A stretch of 64,000 nucleotides of DNA from Bremia lactucae (taxonomy: Eukaryota > Oomycota > Peronosporomycetes > Peronosporales > Peronosporaceae). A program made the translations under genes and the position numbers. Location of the stretch: contig NC_090612.1 in assembly GCF_004359215.1 (NCBI RefSeq), positions 550,759 to 614,758 of the forward strand, given 5' to 3'. The notes beneath the pieces are model-generated. The model was not told where the DNA came from. It saw only the letters and a program-made list of their open reading frames with translations, and did not search any database. Positions 1 through 10,699 of this stretch are shown here, piece by piece (position 1 is the first letter of the stretch; the number at the start of each line of letters is the position of its first letter).

Positions 1-516
1 ATCCGTTTCGTTCAGGATTCCATTGCTAACGCAGTGGACCGACAGAAACGGAATGCAGACAAACATGGAAGAGCAAATGTTCATTCATTTAAAATTAATG
101 ATGTAGTGCTAATCTCTACGGTAAACTTACCTAAGCGATTAGTCACTAATGTGGGTAGCACTATACTACTACCCAAGTTCATTGGTCCTTTCCGTGTACT
201 GCATCGCAGAAGCAATGCGTACACAATAGAATTATGTAGGATGCGAATGCATCCAACGTTTTACGTTGGTCGGCTCCGCCCGTACCATCAGTACGCGGCT
301 TCTTCCGAGGACGGATTTGACCATACTTTTCAAGAATCCCCAAAAGATTCTTGTGATCGCGAACCAGGTTCTCATGTTGAACCTAAAGTTTCTCATGCCG
401 GTTCCGAATATCCTCGAAACTACGATGAGCTGACGACAGCTCATCGCGAACAGCATGATATTTTCGTTCGTACTCCAACATGGAGTAGCAGACGTTCCGT
501 CTGCCGCAAGAGATAA
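1..516 (+). pseudogene. G1 gypsy integrase C-terminal end, partial (copy G1a)
   Basis: The frame reads from inside integrase (IRFVQDSIANAVDRQKRNAD) through the GPY/F-like block (LPKFIGPFRVLHR) to HPTFYVGRLRPYHQY, which is the usual end of a Ty3/gypsy integrase, followed by a polar linker. The element enters from left of the window, so gag, RT and the catalytic core are not seen. The same protein is found at 36320-36835 (minus) and around 58660-59177 (plus), and this defines family G1. The chromodomain that follows integrase in the other copies is missing here, because the linker runs almost directly into the region before the LTR: an internal deletion. Expected role: integration of the element cDNA in the nucleus; this copy is dead. 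Confidence 0.85.
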
Positions 517-594
517 CAGTGCGTCACCCGCGCCTGCACGAACCGCAGCCGAAGGCGCAGCACTATCGACACCCCGCATGAGTTGATTCTTCAT
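240..594 (-). pseudogene. Antisense ORF of G1 element, internally deleted (aORF, copy G1a)
   Basis: On the strand opposite to pol, an ATG near 594 opens a reading with an Ala/Ser-rich start (SAAPSAAVRAGAGDALLSLA) that matches the N-terminus of the antisense ORF in copies at 34861 (plus) and 59838 (minus). It then jumps, through a deletion, to the coiled-coil part (MLEYERKYHAVRDELSSAHR) and the basic tail (RPRKKPRTDGTGGADQRK), with a frameshift near 400. The start lies about 119 bp inside the LTR, as in the other G1 copies. Function unknown. See the findings for why I think the ORF is real. Confidence 0.5.
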
Positions 595-697
595 GCGATG
601 GAATTTAAAATGATGGTTCTGACCAATCAACATCATTTTAAAATGAAGTGGTCACTATGTGACCACTTGATCCAATGACAGTCAGAGTGATTGTCGT

Positions 698-712
698 TTA
701 AGGGAGGGGTGA
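698..712 (+). other. Polypurine tract of G1a
   Basis: AAGGGAGGGGTGA lies directly before the TG of the LTR, the position of the plus-strand DNA primer in LTR retroelements. The same tract precedes the LTRs at 59950, 43047 and (minus strand) 34743. Confidence 0.8.
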
Positions 713-1165
713 TGTAACGGGGTGTATCGTCACACGAAATTACCACTTGAAGGTTGTTAATTAATATATTATCTAAAAGGTAGATAATATTTGTAGGATA
801 TTACTTTATATAGTAATATCCTGAATTCTTATCCATTGATTGGTATAGACTATTATATTTATTTATTCCGCAGACTAATCAGCTGTAGAGAAAATAAAAG
901 AGAGATACAGATAAGATAAGATAAAAAATCAATTGCGTGTTTAGTATTAGATTATAATTAAGTTAGCACTTACAAGATAGATAGAAGAGATACTTAAGTA
1001 TATCAATACAGTTTTCATTTTAACCCTCTTTAAGCTAGTTAGCTTAAGAGAAGTCTTCCTCTGCATATACTAGTGTACGTGAAATAACGTAAGGCACCAC
1101 TCGCAACTGAAGCAGTGCGAAGTGGACTAGTACTGAAGCAGTACAAGTCGTAGTGCCCCGTTACA
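713..1165 (+). repeat. 3' LTR of G1a
   Basis: It begins TGTAACGGGGTGTATCG and ends GTAGTGCCCCGTTACA, with TG...CA ends and a 453 bp length. It aligns along its length with the LTRs at 45549, 53580 and 59950. Inside is the family's AT-rich stretch and the near-terminal inverted words around 'ctgaagcagtac'. No target-site duplication can be tested because the 5' end is outside the window. Confidence 0.9.
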
Positions 1166-1329
1166 CATGAGCTTCAGCGACCTTCTATGGACGAACGATC
1201 AGAAGGTATCGAGAGCCAAGACCCAGACGTGGAAACGAATGATGTTGATTCAAAACAAGAACTGACGCTGCCCCAACTACCTCTACCACTTAGTCCAACA
1301 ACGCAAAGCTTGGAGTTGGAACCTTACCA
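1166..1329. other. Gap between LTR and copia relic
   Basis: A 63-codon plus-strand ORF starts at 1187 (acidic, Pro-rich C-terminal half). It could be the linker between integrase and RT of a copia element, since a copia RT piece lies directly beyond on the other strand, but I cannot prove that. Confidence 0.3.
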
Positions 1330-1506
1330 CCCAGTGTTTAATACCTGTTGGGAAGGCGTGCGCATTAGAGGGATGTGAAGGTAATTGATTGAAGAGGAAC
1401 ATGCTGTAATGTACAGTAGGCATCCTATTAAGGATCTGTACGGCTTATACTGCATTTCTACTCTCTCGCCGTTTGAAGCTGGCGATTGCATCTGTGACAG
1501 CTTCAA
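1330..1506 (-). pseudogene. Ty1/copia reverse transcriptase fragment
   Basis: The minus-strand reading contains KPYRSLIGCLLYITACS, the copia RT signature of the PYRSLIGxLxYLTxCTRPD type, followed by a degenerate stretch where the RPDIAY-like words should stand. About 60 codons survive. It is unrelated to the gypsy families around it. Confidence 0.6.
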
Positions 1507-1942
1507 ACTTGAATCTCATGTTGTCATCATTTACCTGTGTCATCCCAGGTTAGATCTTATCCTTATAGTAAAAAATTGGCTTATCTGAGACGATAAAGTA
1601 ATTTCCAAAATCTCATCACAGCAAACAATAAACAGGCGACGCTTCGTGTCACAGAATTATACATTGTACCAGGCGAGCGCTGCTTGCAATTAAAAGCTGG
1701 GCTGCGCAAATTGCGTCCGGTGACGAAATAATTATAATCAGGCGTATATGTCCCAAGCATTTTTGACTATTATTTAATCATCGAAAGGCTTATTTAAGTG
1801 GCATGCAAGTAATTTTGATTCTTGCGATGGGTGTTGGTCCCTAAAAGTGAAGTATTGAGACAGGACCTATTCAGGAGTCACTTTTAAATTATTGCAACCT
1901 GCGAGGTGGCATAAGAGCAAATTAATATGTATGAATGGTCCT
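1507..1942. other. Intergenic, downstream of the copine gene
   Basis: No ORF, RNA gene or recognisable repeat. It separates the retroelement field from the 3' end of the copine gene. Confidence 0.6.
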
Positions 1943-4221
1943 TTAAACTTCTACATCCAACGCGTCAGCCATGCCATTACTGATTGAACTTCGGACCAAA
2001 TAGCTCGTTCCTTGACGCTGTAGCGGTGCGCGTGGGTGTATGCCCTTCATGTTAAAGTACTGTAAAAGCTGTGTCGGAATCTCTGCCAGCGTTTCCTAAC
2101 AAAACCAAACATAATAAGTGTTGCAAACTATTTATATCATAACTGTACAGAAAATACCTTTGCCAGTCGCGCAGGATTACTACGAAACTGATTAAAAGGA
2201 ACAAATTGCACACTGCACAGCACAAAAGACCTGTAAGTTAATCTCGACCCACTATATTGCAAAAAGTCTTACATGTCTCTTGCCGCCCTTTGCCGTCTAG
2301 AGTCAATAAGCACTTTTCCGTCTGCATCGAGGGCGCTCATCGCAGTAAAATCAGCGTTTCCCACCGCAACAATCACAATAGAAAGTGGAAGCGTCGACGC
2401 TTGAACCAGCTCATCGATGGTTTCCTGCATGTCCATGATTGCGCCGTCTGTAATGATAAGAAGTACAAAATATTTAAGGTTTCCATGACCACCTTGCTCT
2501 GCTGGTGCTGAAAATGCTCTCGAGATCGCAGAAGCCTGGTGCACCAAAGGCGCAAACTTTGTCGGACCATGAAGGTGAACAAACTGAAAAGAGTCGGAGT
2601 AGGCTTTTAATATGCCGCCAAGACCGTCAACTTCCGGCTGTGATGGATCAAATGTTAATGGAAAACAGTGGTCGGCGACTCCGTTGACCAATCCACCAAA
2701 ACCATATACAGGAAAATGCTTGTCCGAGTCATATGGCTCTAAAATTGCGCCAGTTGCAGCAATTGCGGCTTGATAATCATTCATTTGGCCTTGGTAGTTC
2801 CCCCCTAGATAGTGTAGACTCAAAGGATCAGACGGATTTCCGTTTGAAGCCGTGTAGTCAATACCAACAATCAAGCTAACCTCGCAACCGCCACGTAAAA
2901 ATTCTGCAAAAGTATGCTGCTTCTGTAATTCAATCTGTTCGACGACAAGTACACCTGAATTTTTGTATCTCTTTCCCTTTCTTAATTGTCGTTCACGATT
3001 TATCAGATTTATGCTGCGAAGCTCCCCTGTCACCAGTTCAATTGTTTTAACTGTACAGCTGCCGATAAATTGGTGCATGCCACTTCTCTCCCAGTCCATG
3101 CATTCAATTTTCAGTAATCTAGAGAGCTCTCCATTGCAGAGCGTCTGAACCCCAATGGTAGCATGGCGCCATTTAGGATTACAATTGTTCATAATAACTT
3201 CGCTACGCCACACCAGGATCCACGACGTCTCTGCTAGAGGATCGGATTGTGCGTCCCGCAGGCGATATATATTTAAAAATGGATCTGATGCACCGAACCA
3301 ACCATCTTTGTTGTCCAGCTTAGTAGCACTGAACCGAACATGAACAATGTCAGCGCATGATTTTACTTCTTCGGCGTCAATAATCACGTGGCCCGACAAA
3401 TAGTGGACATGTCCTCTTTTTTTATCATTTTGTAACACTTGAAGCACAGCCGACTGACCTTTGGACGCCATAAGCTGACCCATTGTAATTTCCACACATC
3501 CAAGAAAGTCGTGGTCGGACAGTTTCTCAGATGGACTATCACGATCAAACACCTCTACTCTTAATCGTTGCACCTCTTCGAAGAAAAAATCCACTTGAAA
3601 AGTCTTGACAAACACTGGGTTAGCCGTGTTGTTAATTGTCTCGGTTTGACCAACTTCTTTCCATCCTTTCGTTTGAGCTTCCTGCATGTACACTACAATA
3701 AACGGGTCCGACTGGCTCAAGAAATCCGATTTTTTCAATCCTTTGCAGCGAAATCGAAGCTCTACAACACTGGATGGCGTAGTTGCCAAGCCATTAGACA
3801 GTAATGCCATAGAGTTCCTGGAAGACATAAAGCTACCAGGTTGCACCGGTCCGTAACCACCATGCAAAGTAGGATTCCGCAAAAAGGGAGCCGGTGGAGG
3901 CTGTAGTGGGACTGAAGAATGCCCAAAGTTCTGGCCAGATTGGTGTTGTGGACCATAAGTTGATGCCAAGTTTGGTGGCTGGAGGCTGAAATTCTGAGCA
4001 TGCGTTTGCTGGACAAATGATTCTCTCCTTGGAGCTGAGGGACCATTACGCTGACCAATGTCTGGGTACAGTGGCGGTTGAGGCTGACTTGTTAACGAAC
4101 CACGCCGGCCTCCAAAAGGAGCCTGTGGTTCTATTGTGTAGTTTCGGTTGTCAGCAGGAGGAGCCGACGGGGTCGACAAGGAGCGCGTTCGCGCGTAATC
4201 GAAACAGTGTTGAGAATTCAT
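1943..4221 (-). CDS. Copine (C2-C2-VWA calcium-dependent phospholipid-binding protein)
   Basis: Three exons: 4221-2273, 2212-2158 and 2095-1943 (stop TAA at 1943-1945), giving 718 residues. Introns are 60 and 62 bp with GT-AG ends and keep frame. Without them the protein would stop in the VWA domain at RAARDM; with them it continues IVQFVPFNQF...LAKETLAEIPTQL, the classic copine C-terminus. Residues 1-150 are a Pro/Gln/Ser-rich extension. C2A is about 152-285 (SDPF, DRD and DHDF calcium-loop words), C2B about 288-430 (SDPF), and the VWA/copine domain about 447-690, with the MIDAS-like DYTASNG at 455-461. Copines bind membranes in response to Ca2+ and recruit partners through the VWA domain. 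The ATG at 4221 is preferred over an in-frame TTG just upstream. Confidence 0.93.
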
Positions 4222-5836
4222 CAATGCAATTAGAAGTTGAAACGACTAGTGCAAAAAGTATGACCCTTAAGACAGGGTAAATATCCAGCGAAAATCGAGT
4301 TTTTATCCCAATGTTGACAATTCAACTTTTAGGCTCAATCTAGAAGACGCCACATAGCGCTTTTTCGCGCAGCTTTGTTGAATGTTGAAGCGGCTCATAA
4401 AGATGTCAACGAAGTTAAATTGGAGACGAATGGTCAGAAGGTGCGACCGCTGTTTAATAATTTCTTGATTTGCTGCACATTTTCGCTTTATTCTAGGTTT
4501 CTGAAGAATATTCAGTTCGATAAGATGATTCTTTGAGAAAGGTGCTGTTGTGATTATCGGACACCTTGTAATGCGATTCCTGGTTTTATCAATGAAAAGT
4601 TTTGCGTGTGCTATAGGTTTCTACAGACCATCGATTACAGTAAGGGCGTCTAAATAGGTGGAGGGGTGGCTTAGAATCAGCTCACACGGACACGCACGTT
4701 GCGAATGAATCATATCGCGAGCTTTGTGTGCATTATTCGTATTGTATGCAACATACATCGTATTGTATGTTGCAATAATCAATTTTCGTACTAGAATAAT
4801 TATGCAACTTGGGTCGTTGAGAACATATAACATGCCGAATAGCATCTCTCGCAGTTAAGCAAAGAGAAGGAACTACTTACCAGCACCAGTAATCATAGCA
4901 GAGCTAGCAATAATGCAGGGGGATGCTCTTTCGTGTGTCCGAGCCTCATTTGATACGTATTAATTTAGTCGAATACCATGATTAGAAAGTACGTTTTGAC
5001 AAAAATTACATCAATCGTGAAGGGGCCGAATAGCTTGATTTGCGCGGAGGAAATTGCCAATGCTCCTCATGGACGTGGATCTCGAACATCACGAAGCCTT
5101 AAAATGAAGAATTATACATTTTAATTTTTATTAATAATGCTCGCGAAAGCCAGATATTTCCCATCGGACCGCAAAAAAATAGCGGTTACACTAGCATGAG
5201 GTAGTGTCTAATTCAAGCTGCCTTTAATTTATATTTGCGCAAAGCACCAGCCTTGTTATATCAGCCAAGCTCTTCTTTCTAAGCAATAAGAAGATTTGTC
5301 TAATTCCGTTCAAGTAGATTTTTCACGTGCATTGTACATTAAAATATACATCTATTGCTTATTCGAAGCTAAAATCCTTGAAATGATTCGGACAGAAAAT
5401 TTCTTAAAGCAGACTCAATATATCATCTTCTTAAACCGCTATGCAATCGCTGTCCTTGTCTTGATCCCTCGCTCTTTTCCGCAGCTGCGCTGAATTACTG
5501 TTATGGACAACTTCATTTAATAAAAATCGCTCTTTCGTCCAAAGTGCCAGATAGAGCTTCCCGTCAGAAAAGTATCAACGCTATGCAGCCCAAGAAGATC
5601 CCCATGAATTTGAAACATTTACACGCAACGATAGCATGTGATATCGAAACGCAACGTTATCAGCTTGGAAATGCCGTTTACTTGTTAGCACTTTTCTACT
5701 TTTAGCAAGTGCAAAATAAAATTAAGCGCATTCTGTCGTACGATTTGGTCAAATATTTATGCTGTTATATTTCCACAAGTTTGCTGATAACATAATCTTA
5801 ACGACAACGAGCTAATTCCTCCGCCTCGTCCCGTGG
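4222..5836. other. Intergenic between divergently transcribed copine and TMEM185-like genes
   Basis: 1.6 kb that must hold both promoters. It is AT-rich with only short, unsupported ORFs. One perfect 10-bp inverted repeat (TGCAACATAC at 4747-4756 and its complement at 4765-4774, 8-nt loop) is the only structure I see. Confidence 0.6.
4747..4774. repeat. Short inverted repeat (hairpin)
   Basis: TGCAACATAC and GTATGTTGCA form perfect 10-bp arms around 8 nt. The sequence is AT-rich and may be chance or a protein-binding palindrome. Confidence 0.4.
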
Positions 5837-7339
5837 ATGATCCGGCCAATTAACATGATGGGCAACGGAAGCTCTTCTGCTCTTCCTCGTAACCTAAGCA
5901 GTAGCGCACTGAGTGAGCGCTCGCCGCTGCTCCGGGTAATAAGCCATGGCGATTTTACTTCATTTGATGGCTCGTACATGTCCATGCCAGCGCCTTTAAG
6001 CGACAGCGGACGGCACCCAGACACGGGTCAGTTCCAGCCGTTGGTATTTGCTGAGAAAGCCTTGGCTGCGCTATTAAATGGGGTGTTGCTGTATGCTTTG
6101 GGCTGCGTTGTGGGAGTGGCGCTGGTCTCACTGAACTTCGAGGGTGTGCTGGGCGAACGATTCAACTGGTGGCTGGTCTTTATGCCCTTCTGGCTCGCTA
6201 ACGTGGCCATGGTGTATGCACACTTAGCGTCGATTCGTCACGCCAAGACACTGCGTCATTGGGCAGAAGTCGAGTCGATGGGCAACGAGCCACTGCTACC
6301 ACTGCTTCGCCGCATCATATTGGTCTATGCTATGAGCTTTCCGATGACGATATTACTGCTCTGGAGCGAATTAGCCTTCTGCGCCAGTCTGCAGCATACA
6401 GTAGCCACCAGCCTCTACATCTGCTACGCTCCGCTCATGGTCATTCAAATGGCTTTTGTCGTGCGATATCTACTCTGTAGATCGGATAGTACGCTCCCAG
6501 TACGTAGTTGCAATGCATTCTACCTCTTTCAGAGTCTTATTATGCTGACAAAATGTTCGCTCCTATTATTGTAGGGCACGTGTTGGATGCTCATGTTCGT
6601 ATTTACGCTGCTACTAGCGTACCAGACTGACACGCAGCGACGATATGATTTTTTGGAGATGCCGCGGCCACTGATATCGTGGTGGCTCGTGTTTGCGCCA
6701 CTTTTTGTGTTTGAAGTACTCATGACGGGATCGTTGCTATTGGTGCTTTACAATGAGTTTTCGGGTATCTATCGCTTGACTCGGTGGCAATTGGCAGCAA
6801 GTGTACTGTACTCATTGGCTCTTGTAGCGGGAATCAGTGGCGAGCTGATGTTGCTGGAGCAGGTCGACTACCATTGGGGTAGTATCACTTTCCCGTCTGG
6901 TCTCATGTTTTTTGGACTTGTTTGTGCGTGTGTGGCCATGTATATTGTGGGGCGCCATCACGTGGAAAAGCTGATGGCGTCAAAGGGCGGTGCCGTGCCA
7001 GTGCCTCTGACACGAACAGAGGACGGATGGATTACCAGCCACGCCGTCGTTGAACAGTGGGTGCTTTTTGGAGAAATTTTTCTTACCTCCCAAGGGCTGC
7101 ACGTGCGCAATCAGAAGACAAGAAGCAACTCGGGTGTTGATACAGAGATTGCTGGCCGTCGAATCTTGCAGCAAGTGAAAAGACTATTAATTCGAGCAAC
7201 TTCCGAAGAGAACATCGGAAATGACGATCCAGAGCGACGTATCCGCAATATATTGCGGCGAAAGACGTCCGGTAGCTATAGTGACATAGTTTTGGAGGTT
7301 GTCGATACCCCAAGAAGTCCAAATAACGCCAAGCGTTAA
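5837..7339 (+). CDS. TMEM185-like (fragile-X-F type) multipass membrane protein
   Basis: Two exons, 5837-6499 and 6575-7339, join across a 75-bp GTACGT...TTGTAG intron in frame to give 475 residues. The intron removes an in-frame stop. The first ~70 residues are Ser-rich and cytosolic-looking. Then come about eight hydrophobic segments, including FNWWLVFMPFWLANVAMVYA and, after the splice, ISWWLVFAPLFVFEVLMTG. These WWxVFxPL words repeat in the way seen in the Tmemb_185A family. A hydrophilic tail of about 110 residues follows the last segment (PSGLMFFGLVCACVAMYIVG). Family members are membrane proteins of poorly known role. Family assignment is by these motifs only. Confidence 0.75.
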
Positions 7340-8091
7340 AGAATTGAATTATACACTGTAATAGTACACGAGGCAGGAGCCTAAAGACGAAAGTAAGGAC
7401 CAGTGTTTTCACTTCTTACCATTATTTTTATAAAGCAAACGGTCTACCTTACTTATCCGGAGAAATGTATGAAAGTCTCCAATCTTCGTCGCACTTGTTG
7501 AGAAGCAGGCGCAAAGCTTTTAGTTTGGTCATATTGCTGCCTACGCCGAGAAGTCGGTGTGGCGCAGCCGTGTATTATCTTTCAGCAATGAACTTGATGT
7601 CCATAATCTCAGAATTGTCTGATTTTGCTGTGGCTTTTGCATAAAATTATAATTTCTCAAGTTTTTTTGTGCGTCAACTGCATGCAATGTTCTAATGATC
7701 ACGATCAAGATTAATTCATCTCGCCGAGGAAATATACTCGAATATGCACCATTAACAAAGAATAAATTAACCTATGGTCGTTACCGAAATAAGACACAAG
7801 CCTTTAGTGAAGTAAGTACGAGAATATTAACAGCGAACTTAGTGCTGCCTTTCGAGTTCGGTAAAAGAAACTGTTTTAAACAATTAAAGTATGCATTGAA
7901 ACTGGATAAAATCAAAATTTGGCGCTTTAAATTATAACAAATCTTTGGTAAGAAAAAAGTGACAAGAAGATAAAAATTAAGAAATAAATAAACGGAATCG
8001 TGATCAAAAAGAAAGTATATGAATTTCATTTACATGGGATGGCTATCCTTGTTAAGTCTCGTTAGCATGATCTACCGAGAGTTACTTGTTC
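7340..8091. other. Intergenic, AT-rich
   Basis: 3' flanks of two convergent genes. ORFs here are short, Lys/Asn/Phe-rich products of AT-rich DNA and I do not support them. Confidence 0.6.
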
Positions 8092-8853
8092 TCACTCCTC
8101 GCTCTTCATCGGGTCCTCCTCATTAACGTTTTTTCTTTCTTGACTGGAGTCATCACTCGAGTCTTCCTCTTCGTCACCTTTAGGCTCCTCTTCACCTTTA
8201 GGCTCCTCATCACCTTCATGATTCTCGTCACCTTTAAGCTCCTCTTCACCTTTAGACTCCTCGTCAACCTTAAGCTCCTCGACAGCTAAAGGCTCCTCTT
8301 CGACCTTAACTTCTTCGATATTTGAAGGCTCCTCTTCAACCTTAACTTCCTCGACATTTGAAGGCTCCTCTCCCGCCGTGAGCTCCTCGCTGCTTAAAGG
8401 CTCCTCTTCAACGTTAGGCTCCTCTTCAACCTTAGGTTCCTCTCCCGCCGTGAGCTCCTCGCTACTTAAGAGCTCCTCTTCAACCTTAGGGTCCTCTTCA
8501 ACATTAGGCTCCTCTCCAACCTTAGGCTCCTCGACACCTAAAGGCTCCTCAACTGCATTCACATTCAGCAAATCACTTAATCCTGTCATCGACTCAGAAG
8601 CAGGCAATGGTTGCATGCCATTAATTTCATTGACAACTGGCTCGCCAGTTCCTTCTCCAGTGCTATTTGACATGAAAACAGTCATTGTAGGTGTTTCTTC
8701 TTGAACTAGTGGCGTGGGGCTTCTAGACGACTCACTCATTGGCAAGTGCCCCTCTGTATCTGTTGGGCCAAAATTGGTGATTTCAGCTCCCGAAATTGTT
8801 GAGAGATTCGTTAGCAGTATCGTTGCAGCAAACGTAGTGTAAGAGATCTTCAT
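8092..8853 (-). CDS. Secreted acidic repeat protein, candidate effector or wall-associated protein
   Basis: 253 residues from the ATG at 8853. An upstream in-frame start would add 15 residues and spoil the signal peptide, so I chose the ATG giving MKISYTTFAATILLTNLSTI, a typical signal peptide with cleavage predicted after SGA (residue 23). Residues 24-100 are Ser/Thr/Pro-rich with a glycosylation sequon (NST). Residues ~100-240 are a highly acidic tandem array built from words such as KVEEEP, NVEEEP, LSSEELTAGEEP and KGEEEPKGDE, followed by SSDDSSQERKN. There is no RXLR, LFLAK or Cys-rich pattern, so it is not one of the standard oomycete effector classes. It could act outside the cell, in calcium binding or in the wall; the function is not known. 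Confidence 0.75.
   Translation of the reverse strand: MKISYTTFAATILLTNLSTISGAEITNFGPTDTEGHLPMSESSRSPTPLVQEETPTMTVFMSNSTGEGTGEPVVNEINGMQPLPASESMTGLSDLLNVNAVEEPLGVEEPKVGEEPNVEEDPKVEEELLSSEELTAGEEPKVEEEPNVEEEPLSSEELTAGEEPSNVEEVKVEEEPSNIEEVKVEEEPLAVEELKVDEESKGEEELKGDENHEGDEEPKGEEEPKGDEEEDSSDDSSQERKNVNEEDPMKSEE
8186..8555. repeat. Coding tandem repeats in the acidic secreted protein
   Basis: Imperfect units built around 'ggctcctcttcaaccttag' repeat through the gene. One ~72-bp block (CTCCTCGCTGCTTAAAGG and on) occurs twice, near 8381 and 8453. Such arrays change length easily by slippage or unequal exchange. Confidence 0.75.
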
Positions 8854-9982
8854 TTTCTCCGCGTACTGATGTGTGGCTTGAATGGTATTTGTGTGCACGA
8901 AAGGTAATTTCGAAATGCAGACAATTGCAACAGGAATTGGATCTACATCGCCAGTATGTGGCTTTTCTGAGCTGACACTTTTAAGGGCCTGTCATGTATC
9001 ATTACTCACGAAAGATTGTCGCCGCATAACGGCCTCTCGCCTTGCTTGCAGAAGATGTGAATATAAATCTGTGGTGCTTTTCAATTAAGTAGTGTAATCG
9101 TAACATCATTCTCTTCGCCTCCTTAATCAACGGGCACGCTGACGAATGTCACAAGCGCGTTACGTGCATGTCTGTCTTCGCAGGACCTTATCTAGTAACC
9201 GATTGTGGACTCAGCTGGCATAGACTTAATGTATAAGTATTAATAAGCCCTTCCCTGCTTCTGGTAGAGGTTAGTAAGAATAGGATTTCCGATGTATCCA
9301 CGGGAGACAGGCCTCGAAGCAGGATCAAGAGTCGCTGTCTTCTGCTGAAGATAACTGTGCCTAACTCACAAGCGGCCCAAAACGCACTCGAAACGCAGGT
9401 AATTTGTGTATGGTGCGCTATTTGATATCTGTGGCACTGGCCGGCGGCACGCATCTTCACTAAAGGATTTTAGGGACTAGGCCTGTCTGCTTTGTTCATC
9501 CCACCTTTTTAGGGAAGTGCCCTCTCGAGTGTGACTATTCCCATGTTCGCGCACAGTTTGGGTATCCGATTCAGGTTCGCTGAAATAGGCCTTTGTACAG
9601 TCCATATACAAAGTAAGCTTATTTTATCTGCTATCAGTAAGCCTATCAAACAATACATTTAAGGCGTCGATAGCTCGGTATAGTTACAGATTTTTGTTTT
9701 AATTCAATATCTTATATGTTACCGTCTACGAATGGGGAAACGAAGATATTTCCGTGGAAGAAAATTCATATTAATTGGCGTAATGATGCAGTTGGAATTT
9801 CGACATGCGGCAAAGTTTGATAATGCAGTCGGGCCATAAGCACCGACGCCAAATATAGCACATGCCGCTTTTCTTAAATCACTTGCAGCTTTTTCTGTTA
9901 GATAAAAGATATTGTTAAATCATAATTTAAGATTTAAATTGAAGTTTTACTTAAAAAACCATGAGAAAAATGTCCGCCATAT
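8854..9982. other. Intergenic, nothing recognised
   Basis: Promoter side of the acidic-protein gene and then unassigned DNA up to a G1 LTR fragment. Six-frame reading gives no family I know. Confidence 0.55.
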
Positions 9983-10302
9983 TGTAACGGGGTGTATCGT
10001 TACATGAAATTAACACTTAAAGGTTATTAATTAATATATATAGATAATTTTCGGGGAATATTACTTTACATAATAATATTCGAAAAGCTTATCAATTCAT
10101 TATATCTACTTGCTCCGCGGTCCAGTCAGCACTGGACGCGCGCAAAGAGAGAGACGGATACGACTTTATTACATGTTGTATTAGTTTATAATTAGGTTAG
10201 TTGTAAATAGATAGATTCAGAAGAACTTAATTATATTAAAAACAGTTCAATTTTAACCCTCTTTATAGCAAATGTTGTAAAGAGAGTTTTCCTATGTTTG
10301 TT
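9983..10302 (+). repeat. G1 LTR, 3' truncated
   Basis: It starts TGTAACGGGGTGTATCGTTA and follows the G1 LTR at 53580 through 'ttttaaccctcttta', then breaks off near 10302 against copia-derived sequence. The last ~115 bp of the LTR are missing. Confidence 0.85.
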
Positions 10303-10518
10303 GTCAAAAGCCTCCATTGTGTAAAGAAGGCACAGCAAAAACTGAGCATGGGGTCGGAGGCTGTTAAAAGCTACGCCAGTAGTGCCAAGTGCTAAATTGC
10401 TTGACGATTATCCGTCAGTGGTGTAATTAGCTCAACAGACCAACTCGACTAAATTGATCGACCAATATCGATGATGCAGGTTGACGTCAAAACACTGACC
10501 AGTTCGTTGACGCATCGT

Positions 10519-10680
10519 AACTGGGCAGACGACTTAGACACGCGGCGTTCAACGACAGGATACGTGTTCTTCCAGATCGTCGGCACGATCTCATGGAACT
10601 CCATGCGCCAGCCGACCGTTACGGCATCAAGCACAGAAGCAGAGTAGATGAGTTTGTACAGCACAACGCAAAGAGATAGT
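10519..10680 (+). pseudogene. Ty1/copia RNase H fragment
   Basis: The frame [20 protein letters not shown] is the diagnostic copia RNase H sequence. It is followed by [18 protein letters not shown], then a TAG where Tyr is usual (EAEYMA), then MSLYSTTQR. A clear but dead fragment. Confidence 0.85.
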
Positions 10681-10699
10681 CAGTCGACACCGACATTTC

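Noticed and set aside
1187..1378. Acidic ORF next to the G1a LTR as a host gene
   Set aside because: It overlaps a copia RT relic on the other strand and is short; more likely retroelement linker.
4621..4845. Minus-strand 74-codon ORF between copine and TMEM185-like genes
   Set aside because: No motif, and it crosses the hairpin at 4747; probably chance.
7695..8029. ORFs on both strands in the AT-rich spacer
   Set aside because: Lys/Asn/Phe/Leu-rich products of low-complexity DNA with no start context or motif.
8200..8550. CRISPR-like array of regular repeats
   Set aside because: The repeats are contiguous, imperfect and in frame in a protein gene, with no spacers; the window is eukaryotic.
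8378..8704. Plus-strand Ser/Leu/Gly repeat ORF (SSTLGSSPTLGSS type)
   Set aside because: It is the shadow of the acidic repeat gene on the minus strand, which has the signal peptide.
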